Source: Brachybacterium fresconis (GTDB taxonomy: Bacteria; Actinomycetota; Actinomycetes; Actinomycetales; Dermabacteraceae). Taken from it: 64,000 bases of DNA. Made by a program: the position numbers and the translations under genes. Shown piece after piece: positions 50,904-59,712 of the stretch (position 1 is its first letter; every line of letters begins with the position of its first letter). The notes under the pieces were generated by a model. It saw only the letters and a program-made list of their open reading frames with translations. It did not search any database and was not told the DNA's origin. The stretch lies in contig NZ_JAGIOC010000001.1 of NCBI RefSeq assembly GCF_017876515.1, positions 3,162,001 to 3,226,000 of the forward strand, written 5' to 3'.

Positions 50904-52574
50904 TCAGGCGGCGAGCTCCACCACGTTCTGGCAGAGGGCGTCCACACAGTCCGCGAGCCGGAAACCTGCGCCACCGGTGGTGGAGGCGATCCGTTCGGGG
51001 TCCGCCGGGGCATCAGGGTGCCGGGCACCCGGGTGCTGTTCGCTCGCCTGCTCGGCGCGCGCCGGGCCCATCGGGTCGGTGGCCCCGTCCTCGCTGGTGT
51101 CGGGTCGCAGGGCGAGGTGCTCGAGCATGGCGGGCCAGCGCGCCTGGACGAGGTGCCCGTCGGCGTCGAGCACCTGGAAGCGTCGGTGATGCGGAGCCGC
51201 GGAGCCGGTATCGAGCGCCAGGTGCAGACCGCCCTCATGGACCATCACGTGGTGTCGGCGGCACAGCAGAGCGAGCCCTTCGATGTCGGTGGGGCCGCCT
51301 TCGGACCAGGGAACGATGTGGTGGGCGTCGAGGTGCCGGCTCTGGTGGCAGCCGGGGAAGGAGCAGACGGTGTCGCGCAGGCGCAGGGCACGGCGCTGGC
51401 CCCGGGTGGCCAGTCGTCGTGACCTGCCCAGATGGAGGATCTCGCCGCCGGCATCGGTGATCGTGACGGCCACCTTCCCGGTGCACGCGAGGCGTTCGGC
51501 GGTGCGGGCCTCCAGCGGGCCCATCCCGAGCACTCCGCAGCGCTGGGACGTTCCCGCGGGAACGTCCGGGGAGGTCGGGGCGGCCATCGACTGCGGAGGC
51601 GTTCCCGCGGGAACGTCTCGGGGGAGAGTTTCCGCGCTGACCTCGACGACCACCAGATGGCGATCCTCGCCGGAACGATCGTCGGGCTCAGCGTCGAGGA
51701 ACGTGCGGGCGAGGGAGAGGAGAGCGTCGGCCCTGCGCTGCTCGAGGCTGGGCATGGTGGTGATCTCGGCGGCGCGGACGGTGGCGGGGTCCGTCTCGGC
51801 GGGCTCGGTGGCGTCGTCCTCGTGCGACGCGCCTCCGGTCGTATCTGTTTCGTCGGTCGCGGCCGCCCTGCCCCCATCGGCGGTCCCGTTCGGACGGTCC
51901 GGAGCGGTCTCGGGCTCGACGGCCGCGGGGGCGTTCCCGTCGCGGGTGAGAGCCAGATCCAGCGCCGTGACCAGCTCGGCGCCCATCTCCGCCGGCAGCA
52001 CCGCGCGGATCTCGACCATCCCGTCGTCCCGGACCTGCCAGCGGGCCTGACGCACAGCGTCCTGGCCGAGCCGGCTGCCGTCGACCGCGCGGAAGGAGGA
52101 GATGGTGAGGGCGAGCTGCGACGCGGTCATGGACCGGGCGAAGTCGACGAGCACGGCCTCGTCGACGCGGTCGGCGACCCGGGTGATCTCGCGGACCTTC
52201 GAGTAGGACAGGCGCCCTGCGCGGAACTCGGCCACCGTCTGCGGCATCGATCGCAGCGCCCGCGCCACCCGGACGTGCTCCCGGGCGGCGCCGGGGGACA
52301 TGGAGCATGCCCAGGAGAGCCAGTGCGCGGTCGATTTGAGGCCGACGAACCAGCCCACGCCGTCGCGCGCTTCGAAGTCGCTGATCATCAGCAGGAACTC
52401 ACAGGTGGCGGCGGCGATGGCCGCGGCCTGCTGCTGGATGCTCTGCCCGAGGGACTCGGCCTCCGGGCGCGTGAGCGGGGCAGGCGGATCGGGCGGGCCC
52501 GGCGGGTCCGGCGGGTCGGGCTCGGCAGGTCCGGGGGTGTTCGCGGCGTTCGGGGTGATCGGGGTGAGAGTCAT
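50904..52574 (-). CDS. DUF222/HNH endonuclease protein (13E12 family)
   Basis: Protein of 556 residues with a Pro-rich N-terminal tail (PDPPDPPGPPDPPAP), a long DUF222 helical domain (about 40-230), a low-complexity acidic linker with Asp/Glu/Thr, and a C-terminal HNH nuclease (CSFPGCHQSRHLDAHHIVPW and LALLCRRHHVMVHEG). These genes occur in many copies in actinobacterial genomes and are often mobile or intron-like; only one is seen here. ATG at 52574 has GGAG 6 nt upstream. A small tail follows the nuclease. The natural target is unknown. Confidence 0.9.
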   Translation of the reverse strand: MTLTPITPNAANTPGPAEPDPPDPPGPPDPPAPLTRPEAESLGQSIQQQAAAIAAATCEFLLMISDFEARDGVGWFVGLKSTAHWLSWACSMSPGAAREHVRVARALRSMPQTVAEFRAGRLSYSKVREITRVADRVDEAVLVDFARSMTASQLALTISSFRAVDGSRLGQDAVRQARWQVRDDGMVEIRAVLPAEMGAELVTALDLALTRDGNAPAAVEPETAPDRPNGTADGGRAAATDETDTTGGASHEDDATEPAETDPATVRAAEITTMPSLEQRRADALLSLARTFLDAEPDDRSGEDRHLVVVEVSAETLPRDVPAGTPPQSMAAPTSPDVPAGTSQRCGVLGMGPLEARTAERLACTGKVAVTITDAGGEILHLGRSRRLATRGQRRALRLRDTVCSFPGCHQSRHLDAHHIVPWSEGGPTDIEGLALLCRRHHVMVHEGGLHLALDTGSAAPHHRRFQVLDADGHLVQARWPAMLEHLALRPDTSEDGATDPMGPARAEQASEQHPGARHPDAPADPERIASTTGGAGFRLADCVDALCQNVVELAA

Positions 52575-52639
52575 CGTCGTCTCCAACCGGCTGGTGATCG
52601 GGATTGTGGTCCCAGTGCACCAGGTGGGTCCGACAGACG

Positions 52640-52691
52640 ACGGCCCGCACGGCACCAGGACGTCCGGGTCCGGTGGTGCCGCACGGGCCGT
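52640..52691 (-). terminator. Hairpin terminator candidate downstream of the OsmC gene
   Basis: Arms of 18 bp at 52640-52657 and 52674-52691 match at 16 positions, with a 16-nt loop. It lies between the OsmC stop and the upstream region of the HNH gene, where both genes are on the minus strand. Confidence 0.6.
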
Positions 52692-52758
52692 GCGCCGGGA
52701 AGCTCAGGCTCGATCCGTGGCCTGATCTCCCGTCGTCCGCCGGCTCACAGCGCGTCGA

Positions 52759-53196
52759 TCAGGCCAGGGTGGCGTTCAGGGTGATGTCCACGCCCTTCAG
52801 CGCCTGGGAGACCGGGCAGTTCTGCTTCGCGTCCTCGGCGAGGCGCTGGAAGTCCGCCTCGTCGAGGTCCTCGACGACCGCCTTCACGGTCAGCTCGATG
52901 CCGGTGATGCCGCCTTCGCCGATGTTGAAGGAGACCTTCGCGGAGCTGTCGACCGAGGTCGGCGGCGTGCCGTTCTCCGCCAGGCCGTTCGAGAACGCCA
53001 TCGCGTAGCAGGTGGCGTGGGCGGCGCCGAGGAGCTCTTCGGGCGAGGTCGTGCCCTTCTCGCCCTCCTCGGCGCGGGCCTTCCAGTTGACCGGGAAGGA
53101 GCCCAGCTGGGACGTCCCGAGAGTGGTGGTGCCGTTTCCGGAGGGCAGGTCTCCCTGCCAGGTCGTGCTCGCAGTGCTGATGACGGTGCGGGGCAT
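52759..53196 (-). CDS. OsmC-family thiol peroxidase
   Basis: Hydroperoxide-reducing protein of 145 residues. The two active-site Cys are present: HATCYAMAFSNGL (Cys about 63) and KQNCPVSQALKG (Cys about 126). The N-terminal beta sheet and the STTWQGDLPSGNGTTTLG hairpin fit the OsmC subgroup rather than Ohr. GAGGAG precedes the ATG at 53196. Its neighbour is an FMN reductase, so both may serve the oxidative-stress response. No regulator gene is adjacent. Confidence 0.93.
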   Translation of the reverse strand: MPRTVISTASTTWQGDLPSGNGTTTLGTSQLGSFPVNWKARAEEGEKGTTSPEELLGAAHATCYAMAFSNGLAENGTPPTSVDSSAKVSFNIGEGGITGIELTVKAVVEDLDEADFQRLAEDAKQNCPVSQALKGVDITLNATLA

Positions 53197-53283
53197 ATCT
53201 CCTCCTCGGATGGGGAGCCGACCACGACCGTGGCCGCGCTCCTGGCCACGGTAACGCGGTTCCGTCGGCGGCGGCAGGGACCT

Positions 53284-53856
53284 TCAGCGGGTCGTGACCA
53301 GACGGCCGGTGATGCTGATCAGGTCGCCGACCAGAGCCCGGGCCCGATCGGCGTGGGAGTCCGTCGGCGCGACGGAGCCCTGCTCGTCGACGTCCTCGAA
53401 GACCGAGAAGGCCAGCTGGGTGCGCACGTCGACCATGTGGAAGTTCGAGACGATGGCCCGCCAGTGCTCGACCGACCTGATCCCCTTCTCCGCGCCGTAG
53501 GAGACGAAGGCGACCGGCTTCTCGGCCCACTCCGAGCCGAGGGAGTCGAAGGCGTTCTTGAAGCCGCCGGGCACCCCGTGGTTGTACTCCGGGGTGATGA
53601 ACACGAAGCCGTCGCAGGCGTCGATCGCCGCGCTCCAGCGCTGGACCCTCTCGTCGACGTACTGCTTGTTCGCCGCTCCCGGGACGGTCGCGGAGGTCAG
53701 CACGGGCAGGTCGAAGTCCTTCAGGTCGATGACCTCGATGCTGACCTCGTCCCCGGCCGCGGCCGCACTCTCCTGCGCGAGGGGGATGAACCACTGCGCG
53801 ACGCCCTCGCCGAAGCGACCGTCGCGGACCGAACCGATGATGATGCCGAGCCTCAT
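53284..53856 (-). CDS. NAD(P)H-dependent FMN reductase
   Basis: Flavodoxin-like reductase of 190 residues. The FMN phosphate-binding loop IIIGSVRDGRFGEGVAQWF is at residues 4-22 and the flavin-ring element ITPEYNHGVPGGFKNAFDSL at about 88-107, both characteristic of the NADPH-dependent FMN reductase family. It is probably a cytosolic quinone or flavin reductase. AAGGAG precedes the ATG at 53856. It lies 87 bp upstream of the OsmC gene on the same strand, so co-expression is possible. Confidence 0.9.
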   Translation of the reverse strand: MRLGIIIGSVRDGRFGEGVAQWFIPLAQESAAAAGDEVSIEVIDLKDFDLPVLTSATVPGAANKQYVDERVQRWSAAIDACDGFVFITPEYNHGVPGGFKNAFDSLGSEWAEKPVAFVSYGAEKGIRSVEHWRAIVSNFHMVDVRTQLAFSVFEDVDEQGSVAPTDSHADRARALVGDLISITGRLVTTR

Positions 53857-54191
53857 GAATTCTCCTTCGTGGTCGGGGCGCGCCGCAGGGCGCCGTCGTC
53901 CTGAGCATGGCACGACCGCCGTGCCCCTGGTGCGTCCGGATCGTCGCGACATGCCCGGGACACGCCGGGAACCGTCGAGAGCCCGGAGGGTCGAAAATCT
54001 CGCGAGCAGGCGCGGGACGACCTGCACGCCTCGCCCGAAAGTCCCGTCTGCCGGGTCGCGGGTGCCCGGAAGGACGGCGATGTCGACCGCACGAACGCGA
54101 GGTGTGGGCCCCATCACCACTGCTACGGTCGCCCCACGCCCCGGGTTTCCCCATCATGCCGGGGCCGAGCAGAACGAAGGAGTTGTGCCCT
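53857..54191. other. 335-bp gene-free divergent region between FMN reductase and DUF485 genes
   Basis: No gene is evident. An extended -10 element (TGCTACGGT, box TACGGT at 54124-54129) points to the DUF485-ActP operon, with no good -35. The rest is GC-rich with short inverted repeats such as CCCGGGACACGCCGGG. Confidence 0.4.
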
Positions 54192-54623
54192 GTGACCACC
54201 CCCTCCCCGGGACCGGATGGTCCCGCGCCGGACCGGGTCGATCCCGATCAGGCCCAGCCCGATCAGGCCCAGCCCGATCAGATCCCGCCCGATCAGATCC
54301 CGTCCGACGAGATCAGTCCTGAAACGTTCCGCACCGTGCAGAGCTCGGAGGAGTTCACCCAGCTGCGCCGCAGCTTCCGCGGCTTCGCGATCCCGATGAC
54401 CATCGCCTTCCTGGTCTGGTACCTGGCCTACGTGCTGCTGTCCACCTACGCCGAGGGCTTCATGTCCCTCCAGGTGATCGGCAACCTCAACCTCGGGATC
54501 ATCCTGGGGCTCAGCCAGTTCCTCATGACCTTCCTGATCACCTGGCTGTACATCCGCCACGCGAACCGCTCGCTGGATCCGATCTCCACCCGGATCCGCG
54601 ACGAGCTGGAAGGGGCGAACTGA
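54192..54623 (+). CDS. DUF485 membrane protein
   Basis: Small inner-membrane protein of 143 residues with two membrane helices (about 65-90 and 98-125), the DUF485 hallmarks FRGFAIPMTIAFLVWYLAYV and LNLGIILGLSQFLMTFLITW, and a cytoplasmic tail. DUF485 proteins are encoded next to ActP-type symporters. The N-terminal 50 residues hold PDQAQPDQAQPDQIP, coded by a 15-bp DNA repeat. GTG at 54192 has GAAGGAG 10 nt upstream. Its TGA overlaps the symporter ATG by one base. Confidence 0.88.
   Translation: MTTPSPGPDGPAPDRVDPDQAQPDQAQPDQIPPDQIPSDEISPETFRTVQSSEEFTQLRRSFRGFAIPMTIAFLVWYLAYVLLSTYAEGFMSLQVIGNLNLGIILGLSQFLMTFLITWLYIRHANRSLDPISTRIRDELEGAN
54239..54302. repeat. 15-bp repeat encoding PDQAQ/PDQIP units
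   Basis: CCCGATCAGGCCCAG and variants are repeated about four times in the 5' coding region of the DUF485 gene. Confidence 0.75.
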
Positions 54624-56209
54624 TGGAGTTCGGCAACCCGGTCCTGAACATCGCGATCTTCCTCGTCTTCGTCGTCGTCACCCTGATCGTCGTCATCCGC
54701 GTCTCGCGGACGACCACGAAGGCCAGCGACTTCTACCACGGCGGCCGCGCCTTCTCCGGCCGGCAGAACGGCATCGCCATCGCCGGCGACTACCTCTCTG
54801 CCGCCTCGTTCCTCGGCATCGTCGGCGCCGTCGCCCTCTACGGCTACGACGGACTGCTGTACTCCGTCGGCTTCCTGGTGGCGTGGCTGGTCGCGCTGCT
54901 GCTGGTCGCCGAACCGCTGCGCAACACCGGCAAGTACACGATGGCCGACGTCCTCAGCTTCCGGATGCGGCAGCGTCCCGTGCGCACCGCCGCCGCGACC
55001 TCGACCCTCGCCGTCACCTTCTTCTACCTGCTGGCCCAGATGGCCGGCGCCGGCGCCCTGGTGTCCCTGCTGATCGGCATCGAGGGTCGCGTGGGGCAGT
55101 CGATCGTGATCGCCGTGGTGGGCGTGGTGATGATCCTCTACGTGCTGATCGGCGGCATGAAGGGCACCACCTGGGTCCAGATCATCAAGGCCGTCCTGCT
55201 GATCACCGCCGTCGCCGTCACCACCGTGTGGATCCTCGCCCTGAACGGCTTCGACCTCTCCGCCGTGCTGGGCCGGGCCGTGGATTCCCATCCCGACGGC
55301 ACCGCCATCCTCGAGCCGATGCTCAAGTACGGCGGCTCGGGGTCCTCCAAGCTGGGCTTCGTCTCCCTCGCGATCGCGCTGGTGTTCGGCGCCGCCGGGC
55401 TGCCGCACGTGCTGATGCGCTTCTACACCGTTCCCACGGCGAAGGAGGCCCGACGCTCGGTGGTCTGGGCGATCGCCCTGATCGGCTTCTTCTACCTGTG
55501 CACCCTGGTGCTCGGGTTCGGCGCCGCCTACATGGTCGGGGTCGACGTCATCGGGGGCCTGCCCGGCGGGTCGAACTCCGCCGCGCCGGCGCTCGCCTAC
55601 GCGGTCGGCGGCACCGTGCTGATGGCCATCATCTCCGCGGTGGCGTTCGCGACGATCCTGGCCGTCGTGGCCGGGCTGACGATCACCGCCTCGGCGTCCT
55701 TCGCGCACGACATCTACAACGGCGTCATCAAGCACGGCGAGGCGGATCCGAAGACGGAGATCAAGGTCGCCCGGCGCACCGCGCTGGTGATCGGGGCGAT
55801 CTCGATCGTCGGCGGCATCCTCGCCGCCGAGCAGAACGTCGCCTTCCTGGTCTCCCTCGCCTTCGCGATCGCCGCCAGCGCGAACCTGCCCTCGATCCTG
55901 TACTCCCTGTACTGGAAGCGGTTCAACACCCGCGGGTCCCTGTGGAGCATCTACGGCGGCCTGTTCAGCGCCCTGTTCCTGATCGCCTTCTCCCCGGTGG
56001 TCTCCGGGGCCGAGGACGCGATGATCCCGGGGCTGGACTTCGCCTGGTTCCCGCTGACGAACCCGGCGCTCATCTCGGTGCCGCTGGGCTTCTTCCTCGG
56101 CTGGCTGGGCTCGGTGACCTCCTCGGAGAGCAACGAGCTCAAGCAGGCCGAGATGGAGGTCCGCTCCATGACCGGGGCCGGCTCCGAGAAGGCGACCGTC
56201 GACCACTGA
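54623..56209 (+). CDS. Cation/acetate symporter (ActP-like, SSS family)
   Basis: Sodium:solute symporter of 528 residues with about 13 membrane helices. FYHGGRAFSGRQNGIAIAGDYLSAASFLG in helices 1-2 is the ActP/SSS signature (quoted in two parts here: FYHGGRAFSGRQNG and IAGDYLSAASFLG), and GLPHVLMRFYTVPTAKEAR is the internal family motif. It is probably used for short-chain monocarboxylates such as acetate, propionate or pyruvate. It overlaps DUF485 by one base, so the pair is translationally coupled. The 3' flank is GC-rich without a clear terminator. Confidence 0.93.
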   Translation: MEFGNPVLNIAIFLVFVVVTLIVVIRVSRTTTKASDFYHGGRAFSGRQNGIAIAGDYLSAASFLGIVGAVALYGYDGLLYSVGFLVAWLVALLLVAEPLRNTGKYTMADVLSFRMRQRPVRTAAATSTLAVTFFYLLAQMAGAGALVSLLIGIEGRVGQSIVIAVVGVVMILYVLIGGMKGTTWVQIIKAVLLITAVAVTTVWILALNGFDLSAVLGRAVDSHPDGTAILEPMLKYGGSGSSKLGFVSLAIALVFGAAGLPHVLMRFYTVPTAKEARRSVVWAIALIGFFYLCTLVLGFGAAYMVGVDVIGGLPGGSNSAAPALAYAVGGTVLMAIISAVAFATILAVVAGLTITASASFAHDIYNGVIKHGEADPKTEIKVARRTALVIGAISIVGGILAAEQNVAFLVSLAFAIAASANLPSILYSLYWKRFNTRGSLWSIYGGLFSALFLIAFSPVVSGAEDAMIPGLDFAWFPLTNPALISVPLGFFLGWLGSVTSSESNELKQAEMEVRSMTGAGSEKATVDH

Positions 56210-56285
56210 GCCCCGGCGCGGTGCGGCCCGGCGAGCCCCGATGCGGGGTGACCCGGGCGGTGCGGCCCGAGGCGGTGCGACAGGA

Positions 56286-57215
56286 TCAGGCCAGACGCAG
56301 GCCCGACTCCGGTCGCACCGCCCGGTCGTGCAGGTCGATGATCTGTTGCTCGAGCGCGGTCGGCGCAGGGCCGGTGGCCCCGAGCAGGCGGCAGACGGCG
56401 ACATCGGCGGAGGCGGCCCGGTAGTGCTCCACCCACTGGCGGTGGATGTCGTCGGCCGCGGTGCGGGAGCCGAGATCGCGGAAGGGCTCGACGTGGATCC
56501 GCCACGGCTTCGGGGTCAGCCGCGCCCGGAAGGTGTCGTGGACCCGGCACAGCAGCATGTACAGCTCATCGCTGCGCACCTCGCCCATCAGCTCGCGGGC
56601 GCGGTCGCTGCCCGGGGCGGCGCCGCTTCCCGTGATCAGCAGGCGGAAGCCGTTGCGGGTGCGGTAGGTGCGCACCCCGAGCTCGGGATGGCGCCGGATG
56701 AAGTCATCGATCTGGGCCACGGTGCGTCCGTGGTGCTCCCCGCGCGGGCCGGGACCCTGCAGGCCGAAGGAGTCCGGGTCGCGCTCGTCATCGGGGGCGG
56801 ACTCCGAACCGCTTCCGAACAGGCGCGAGAGCAGGCCGACGCGTGCGCTCGGCGGGCGGTCGCGTCCCGTCTCCTCGACCAGGTCGACGTCGCTGACCAG
56901 CACCGCATCGGTGTTCAGTACGGCGGCCCCGTAGCGATTGCGGGTGATCGCGCCGATCAGCTCGCCCTCGGGGGAGCGGACCTCCTGCAGCAGCTCCTCC
57001 GGCAGGCGTCGATCAGGGTAGTACTCCTGGTCGTGGTGGCCGACGGGACGAGGGCCACCCGCGGCCACGAGTCGTTCCAGGCGCTCGCGGGCGTCGCGCT
57101 GGGCGTCCTCGGGCGAATCGTCCGAGGAGCCGTGGACGGTGAGGTCGAGCTCGCGGCCATCCGGGAGGGATCTGACCTCACGGACGGCGGCCCAATGACG
57201 CGGGATCGGTTCCAT
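56286..57215 (-). CDS. Conserved protein of unknown function (primase-like motif pattern)
   Basis: Soluble protein of 309 residues. Conserved-looking elements are PRHWAAVREV at the N-terminus, GAITRNRYGAAVLNTDAVLV with DVD at about 107, VRTYRTRNGFRLLITGSG at about 179, and FRARLTPKPWR at about 231. A linker (SESAPDDERDPDS) separates two halves. The DxD followed by an RTRxGxRL element is reminiscent of the archaeo-eukaryotic primase fold, but this is a pattern guess. ATG at 57215. It converges with the symporter gene and is followed by the AI-2E gene on the same strand. I do not assign a function. Confidence 0.6.
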   Translation of the reverse strand: MEPIPRHWAAVREVRSLPDGRELDLTVHGSSDDSPEDAQRDARERLERLVAAGGPRPVGHHDQEYYPDRRLPEELLQEVRSPEGELIGAITRNRYGAAVLNTDAVLVSDVDLVEETGRDRPPSARVGLLSRLFGSGSESAPDDERDPDSFGLQGPGPRGEHHGRTVAQIDDFIRRHPELGVRTYRTRNGFRLLITGSGAAPGSDRARELMGEVRSDELYMLLCRVHDTFRARLTPKPWRIHVEPFRDLGSRTAADDIHRQWVEHYRAASADVAVCRLLGATGPAPTALEQQIIDLHDRAVRPESGLRLA

Positions 57216-57302
57216 GCCCTGACGTTACTCTGGGGTCTGGGCGAAGACCACCGGTGCCGGACGGGAGCGACCGTGCCGCCGGGACCGACGTCCGTCCTCC
57301 GG

Positions 57303-58547
57303 TCATCCCTCCCGCGGTTCGGATCCGTGCTCCGGCTCCTCATCGGCGTCGACGGGAGCCGCCTCGCCGGCCTTCGCGGTGCTTCGGCGCATCCGCTGAT
57401 ACTTCCAGCGCTCCGTGATGCTGGCCTTCGACGACGCACGGTTGCGCGCGGAGAGCGGATCCTGTCCGAGCACGGGGTCGTCCCCGACCTGGTAGGTGTC
57501 GGTCCATACCTGGATCACCGACCAGGCCACGGCGGTCAGGGGCACGGCGAGGATGGCTCCGAAGAAGCCGCTCACGATCGTGCCGACGGCCAGGGCCAGC
57601 AGCACCACGAGGGAGTGGAGGCTCAGGGCGCGTCCCATGACGAGGGGCTGGAGCAGGTTGCTCTCGAGCTGATTGACCGCGACGACGACGGCGATCACGA
57701 CGAGGGCGATGAGGGGCCCGCTCGTCACCAGCGCCACCAGGGCGGCCAGGGTGCCCGCGACGGAGGCGCCGACGATCGGGACGAAGGCGCCGACGAAGAC
57801 GATCACCGCCAGGGGCAGCGCGAGCGGCACGCCGAGGATCGCCAGCGGCACTCCGATGAACACGGCGTCGACCGCCGCGACAGCGGCGGTGCCGCGCACG
57901 TACCCGCCGAGGAGCTGGACGGCCCGGTCACCGGACTCGGCCAGCTTGGCGCGGGTCGTGCCGTGGAACCACCGCAGCGTGAAGTTCCACAGCAGCGGGC
58001 CGTCCTTGAGGAAGAAGAACAGCACGACGATCATGAGGACGGCGCCGGTGACGAACCCGGTGGCGACGCCGAGTCCGCTCAACGCGCCGCCGAGGAACGT
58101 CCCGCTGGTCACGAAGCCGGTGACTTTCTGCAGCGCGGAGTCGACGGACGCGGTGTCGACGGGGATCGGTCCGGTCTTCAGGAAGCGCTGGAGCTCGTCC
58201 CAGCCGCCGACGGCCGAGGCGGACAACTCATCCCACTCGCTGCGGACGGCGAAGACGATCCCGGTGACCACCCCGCCCAGCAGGATCAGGGTGCTCAGGA
58301 ACGCGGCGAGGGTGGCCAGCAGTCGGGACCAGCGCCGGCGGACCAGCCAGCCCACCAACGGGTAGACCGCGGAGGCGAGGATGAGCGCCACGAGCGTGGC
58401 CACCACCACGATCCCGACACGCATCAGGATCCACAGCAGACCGCCGACGACGGCGGCGACGAGCAGGAACTGGGCGCAGCGGATGCTGGCCCGGCCCAGG
58501 GAGTCGGCCCAGAGGCCCGGTGGGTCGGGGCGCGATGGAGTGGACAT
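57303..58547 (-). CDS. AI-2E family transporter
   Basis: Membrane protein of 414 residues with about eight hydrophobic segments. The family pattern is clear: LVALILASAVYPLVGWLVRR near the N-terminus, FFFLKDGPLLW, LGGYVRGTAAVAAVDAVFIG, AFVPIVGASVAGTLAAL, and ESNLLQPLVMGRALSLHSL. These proteins (TqsA/YdiK type) act as exporters or sodium/proton antiporters; the link to AI-2 is by name only. The C-terminus is charged. ATG 58547 directly faces the DGK gene start, so the promoters overlap. Confidence 0.9.
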   Translation of the reverse strand: MSTPSRPDPPGLWADSLGRASIRCAQFLLVAAVVGGLLWILMRVGIVVVATLVALILASAVYPLVGWLVRRRWSRLLATLAAFLSTLILLGGVVTGIVFAVRSEWDELSASAVGGWDELQRFLKTGPIPVDTASVDSALQKVTGFVTSGTFLGGALSGLGVATGFVTGAVLMIVVLFFFLKDGPLLWNFTLRWFHGTTRAKLAESGDRAVQLLGGYVRGTAAVAAVDAVFIGVPLAILGVPLALPLAVIVFVGAFVPIVGASVAGTLAALVALVTSGPLIALVVIAVVVAVNQLESNLLQPLVMGRALSLHSLVVLLALAVGTIVSGFFGAILAVPLTAVAWSVIQVWTDTYQVGDDPVLGQDPLSARNRASSKASITERWKYQRMRRSTAKAGEAAPVDADEEPEHGSEPREG

Positions 58548-58569
58548 GGCCAGAGATTACGCTTCACGC

Positions 58570-59712
58570 ATGTCGCCCGAGAGGCCTCGCCCCGATCACG
58601 CCGCCGTCATCTACAACCCGGTCACCGTCCCGCTGGACCGGGTGCGCAGCGCCGTCGAGGAGCACGAGCGCCTGCACGCCTGGGCCGCGACCGAGTGGTT
58701 CGCGACTGCTCGGGACGACTCGGGGCGCAGCGCGGCGGAGCGAGCGCTCGCGGGGAACCCGTCGGTCCTCCTCGTCGCGGGCGGGGACGGGACGACCCGC
58801 GCCGTCGCCGGTGTCGTTCTCGGGAGCGGGACACCGCTCGCCCTTCTGCCCTTCGGCACCGGCAACCTCCTGGCCCGCAACCTCGGTCTGCCCCTGGGGG
58901 ACGTCACCGCGGCCGTCGAGGTGGCCTTCAGCGGGGGGACACGACCCGTCGACGTCGGGGTCGTCGAGTTCGAGGACGAGGAGGGGACGCGGAGCACGGA
59001 GATCTTCCTGGTCATGGCGGGCATCGGCCTGGACGCGGAGATGGCGCGGACCACGAGCTCCCGCTCGAAGCGCTTCCTCGGCTGGCTGGCGTACGTGCCG
59101 CCGATCGCCCGGTCGGTGCTCGCGAACCGGCCATTGGACCTGAGGTACCGGGTCGACGGCGGACCCCTCAGGACGGCGCGTGCCCACACCGTGATCATCG
59201 GGAACTGCGGCACGCTCACCGGAGGCATGCTCCTGCTGCCCGCCGCCGCTCTCGACGACGGCCTCCTCGACGTGGTCATGCTGCGGCCCGCCCGCCGGAT
59301 CGGGTGGGCGCGGATCGGGACGCGCCTGACGGTCCAGGGGGTCGCCCACCGGTCCCGGTTAGGCCGGGGGATGATGCGTCTCGCGCCCGGCCTGCGCGCC
59401 CTGGCCTATGCCCAGGGGCGACGGTTCGAGGTCCGCTTCGCGATCCCCTACGGCGTGCAGCTCGACGGCGACAGCGTGGGCCTCGCGCGCACGGCCCGGA
59501 TCAGCCTCCATCACCATGCCCTGCGGGTGTGCATCGATGCCGGGCGGGAGGAGGACGACGACCGGGAGGGGGACGATCCCGGTCAGGTGCCCCCGCCGGA
59601 CCTCATCGCGCCGGACCTCATTGCGCCGGACCTCATTGCGCGGGACCTCACTGCAGGGACTCGAACTTCCGCGCCCAGGCGGAGCCGACGGGATTCGCGT
59701 CGGCCACCATGA
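58570..59712 (+). CDS. Diacylglycerol kinase family lipid kinase
   Basis: Lipid kinase of 380 residues. The catalytic GGDGTTRAVAG (about 77-87) and LPFGTGNLLARNLGLPLGD (about 98-116) motifs define the DgkB/YegS family, followed by the C-terminal beta-sandwich with VMAGIGLDAEM and IPYGVQLDGD. It probably phosphorylates diacylglycerol or a related lipid. ATG at 58570 is 24 nt downstream of another ATG that lies inside the divergent AI-2E start. The C-terminal tail PPPDLIAPDLIAPDLIARDL comes from a 15-bp DNA repeat and runs 65 bp into the convergent NCS2 gene. Confidence 0.9.
   Translation: MSPERPRPDHAAVIYNPVTVPLDRVRSAVEEHERLHAWAATEWFATARDDSGRSAAERALAGNPSVLLVAGGDGTTRAVAGVVLGSGTPLALLPFGTGNLLARNLGLPLGDVTAAVEVAFSGGTRPVDVGVVEFEDEEGTRSTEIFLVMAGIGLDAEMARTTSSRSKRFLGWLAYVPPIARSVLANRPLDLRYRVDGGPLRTARAHTVIIGNCGTLTGGMLLLPAAALDDGLLDVVMLRPARRIGWARIGTRLTVQGVAHRSRLGRGMMRLAPGLRALAYAQGRRFEVRFAIPYGVQLDGDSVGLARTARISLHHHALRVCIDAGREEDDDREGDDPGQVPPPDLIAPDLIAPDLIARDLTAGTRTSAPRRSRRDSRRPP
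59596..59655. repeat. 15-bp tandem repeat, four units
   Basis: CCGGACCTCAT(C/T)GCG units start at 59596, 59611 and 59626, with a diverged copy at 59641, at the convergent junction of the DGK and NCS2 genes. Confidence 0.85.

Noticed and set aside
50904..52574. HNH protein as evidence for an integrated mobile element
   Set aside because: DUF222/HNH genes are common singletons in actinobacterial chromosomes, and no direct repeats, integrase or transposase flank it.
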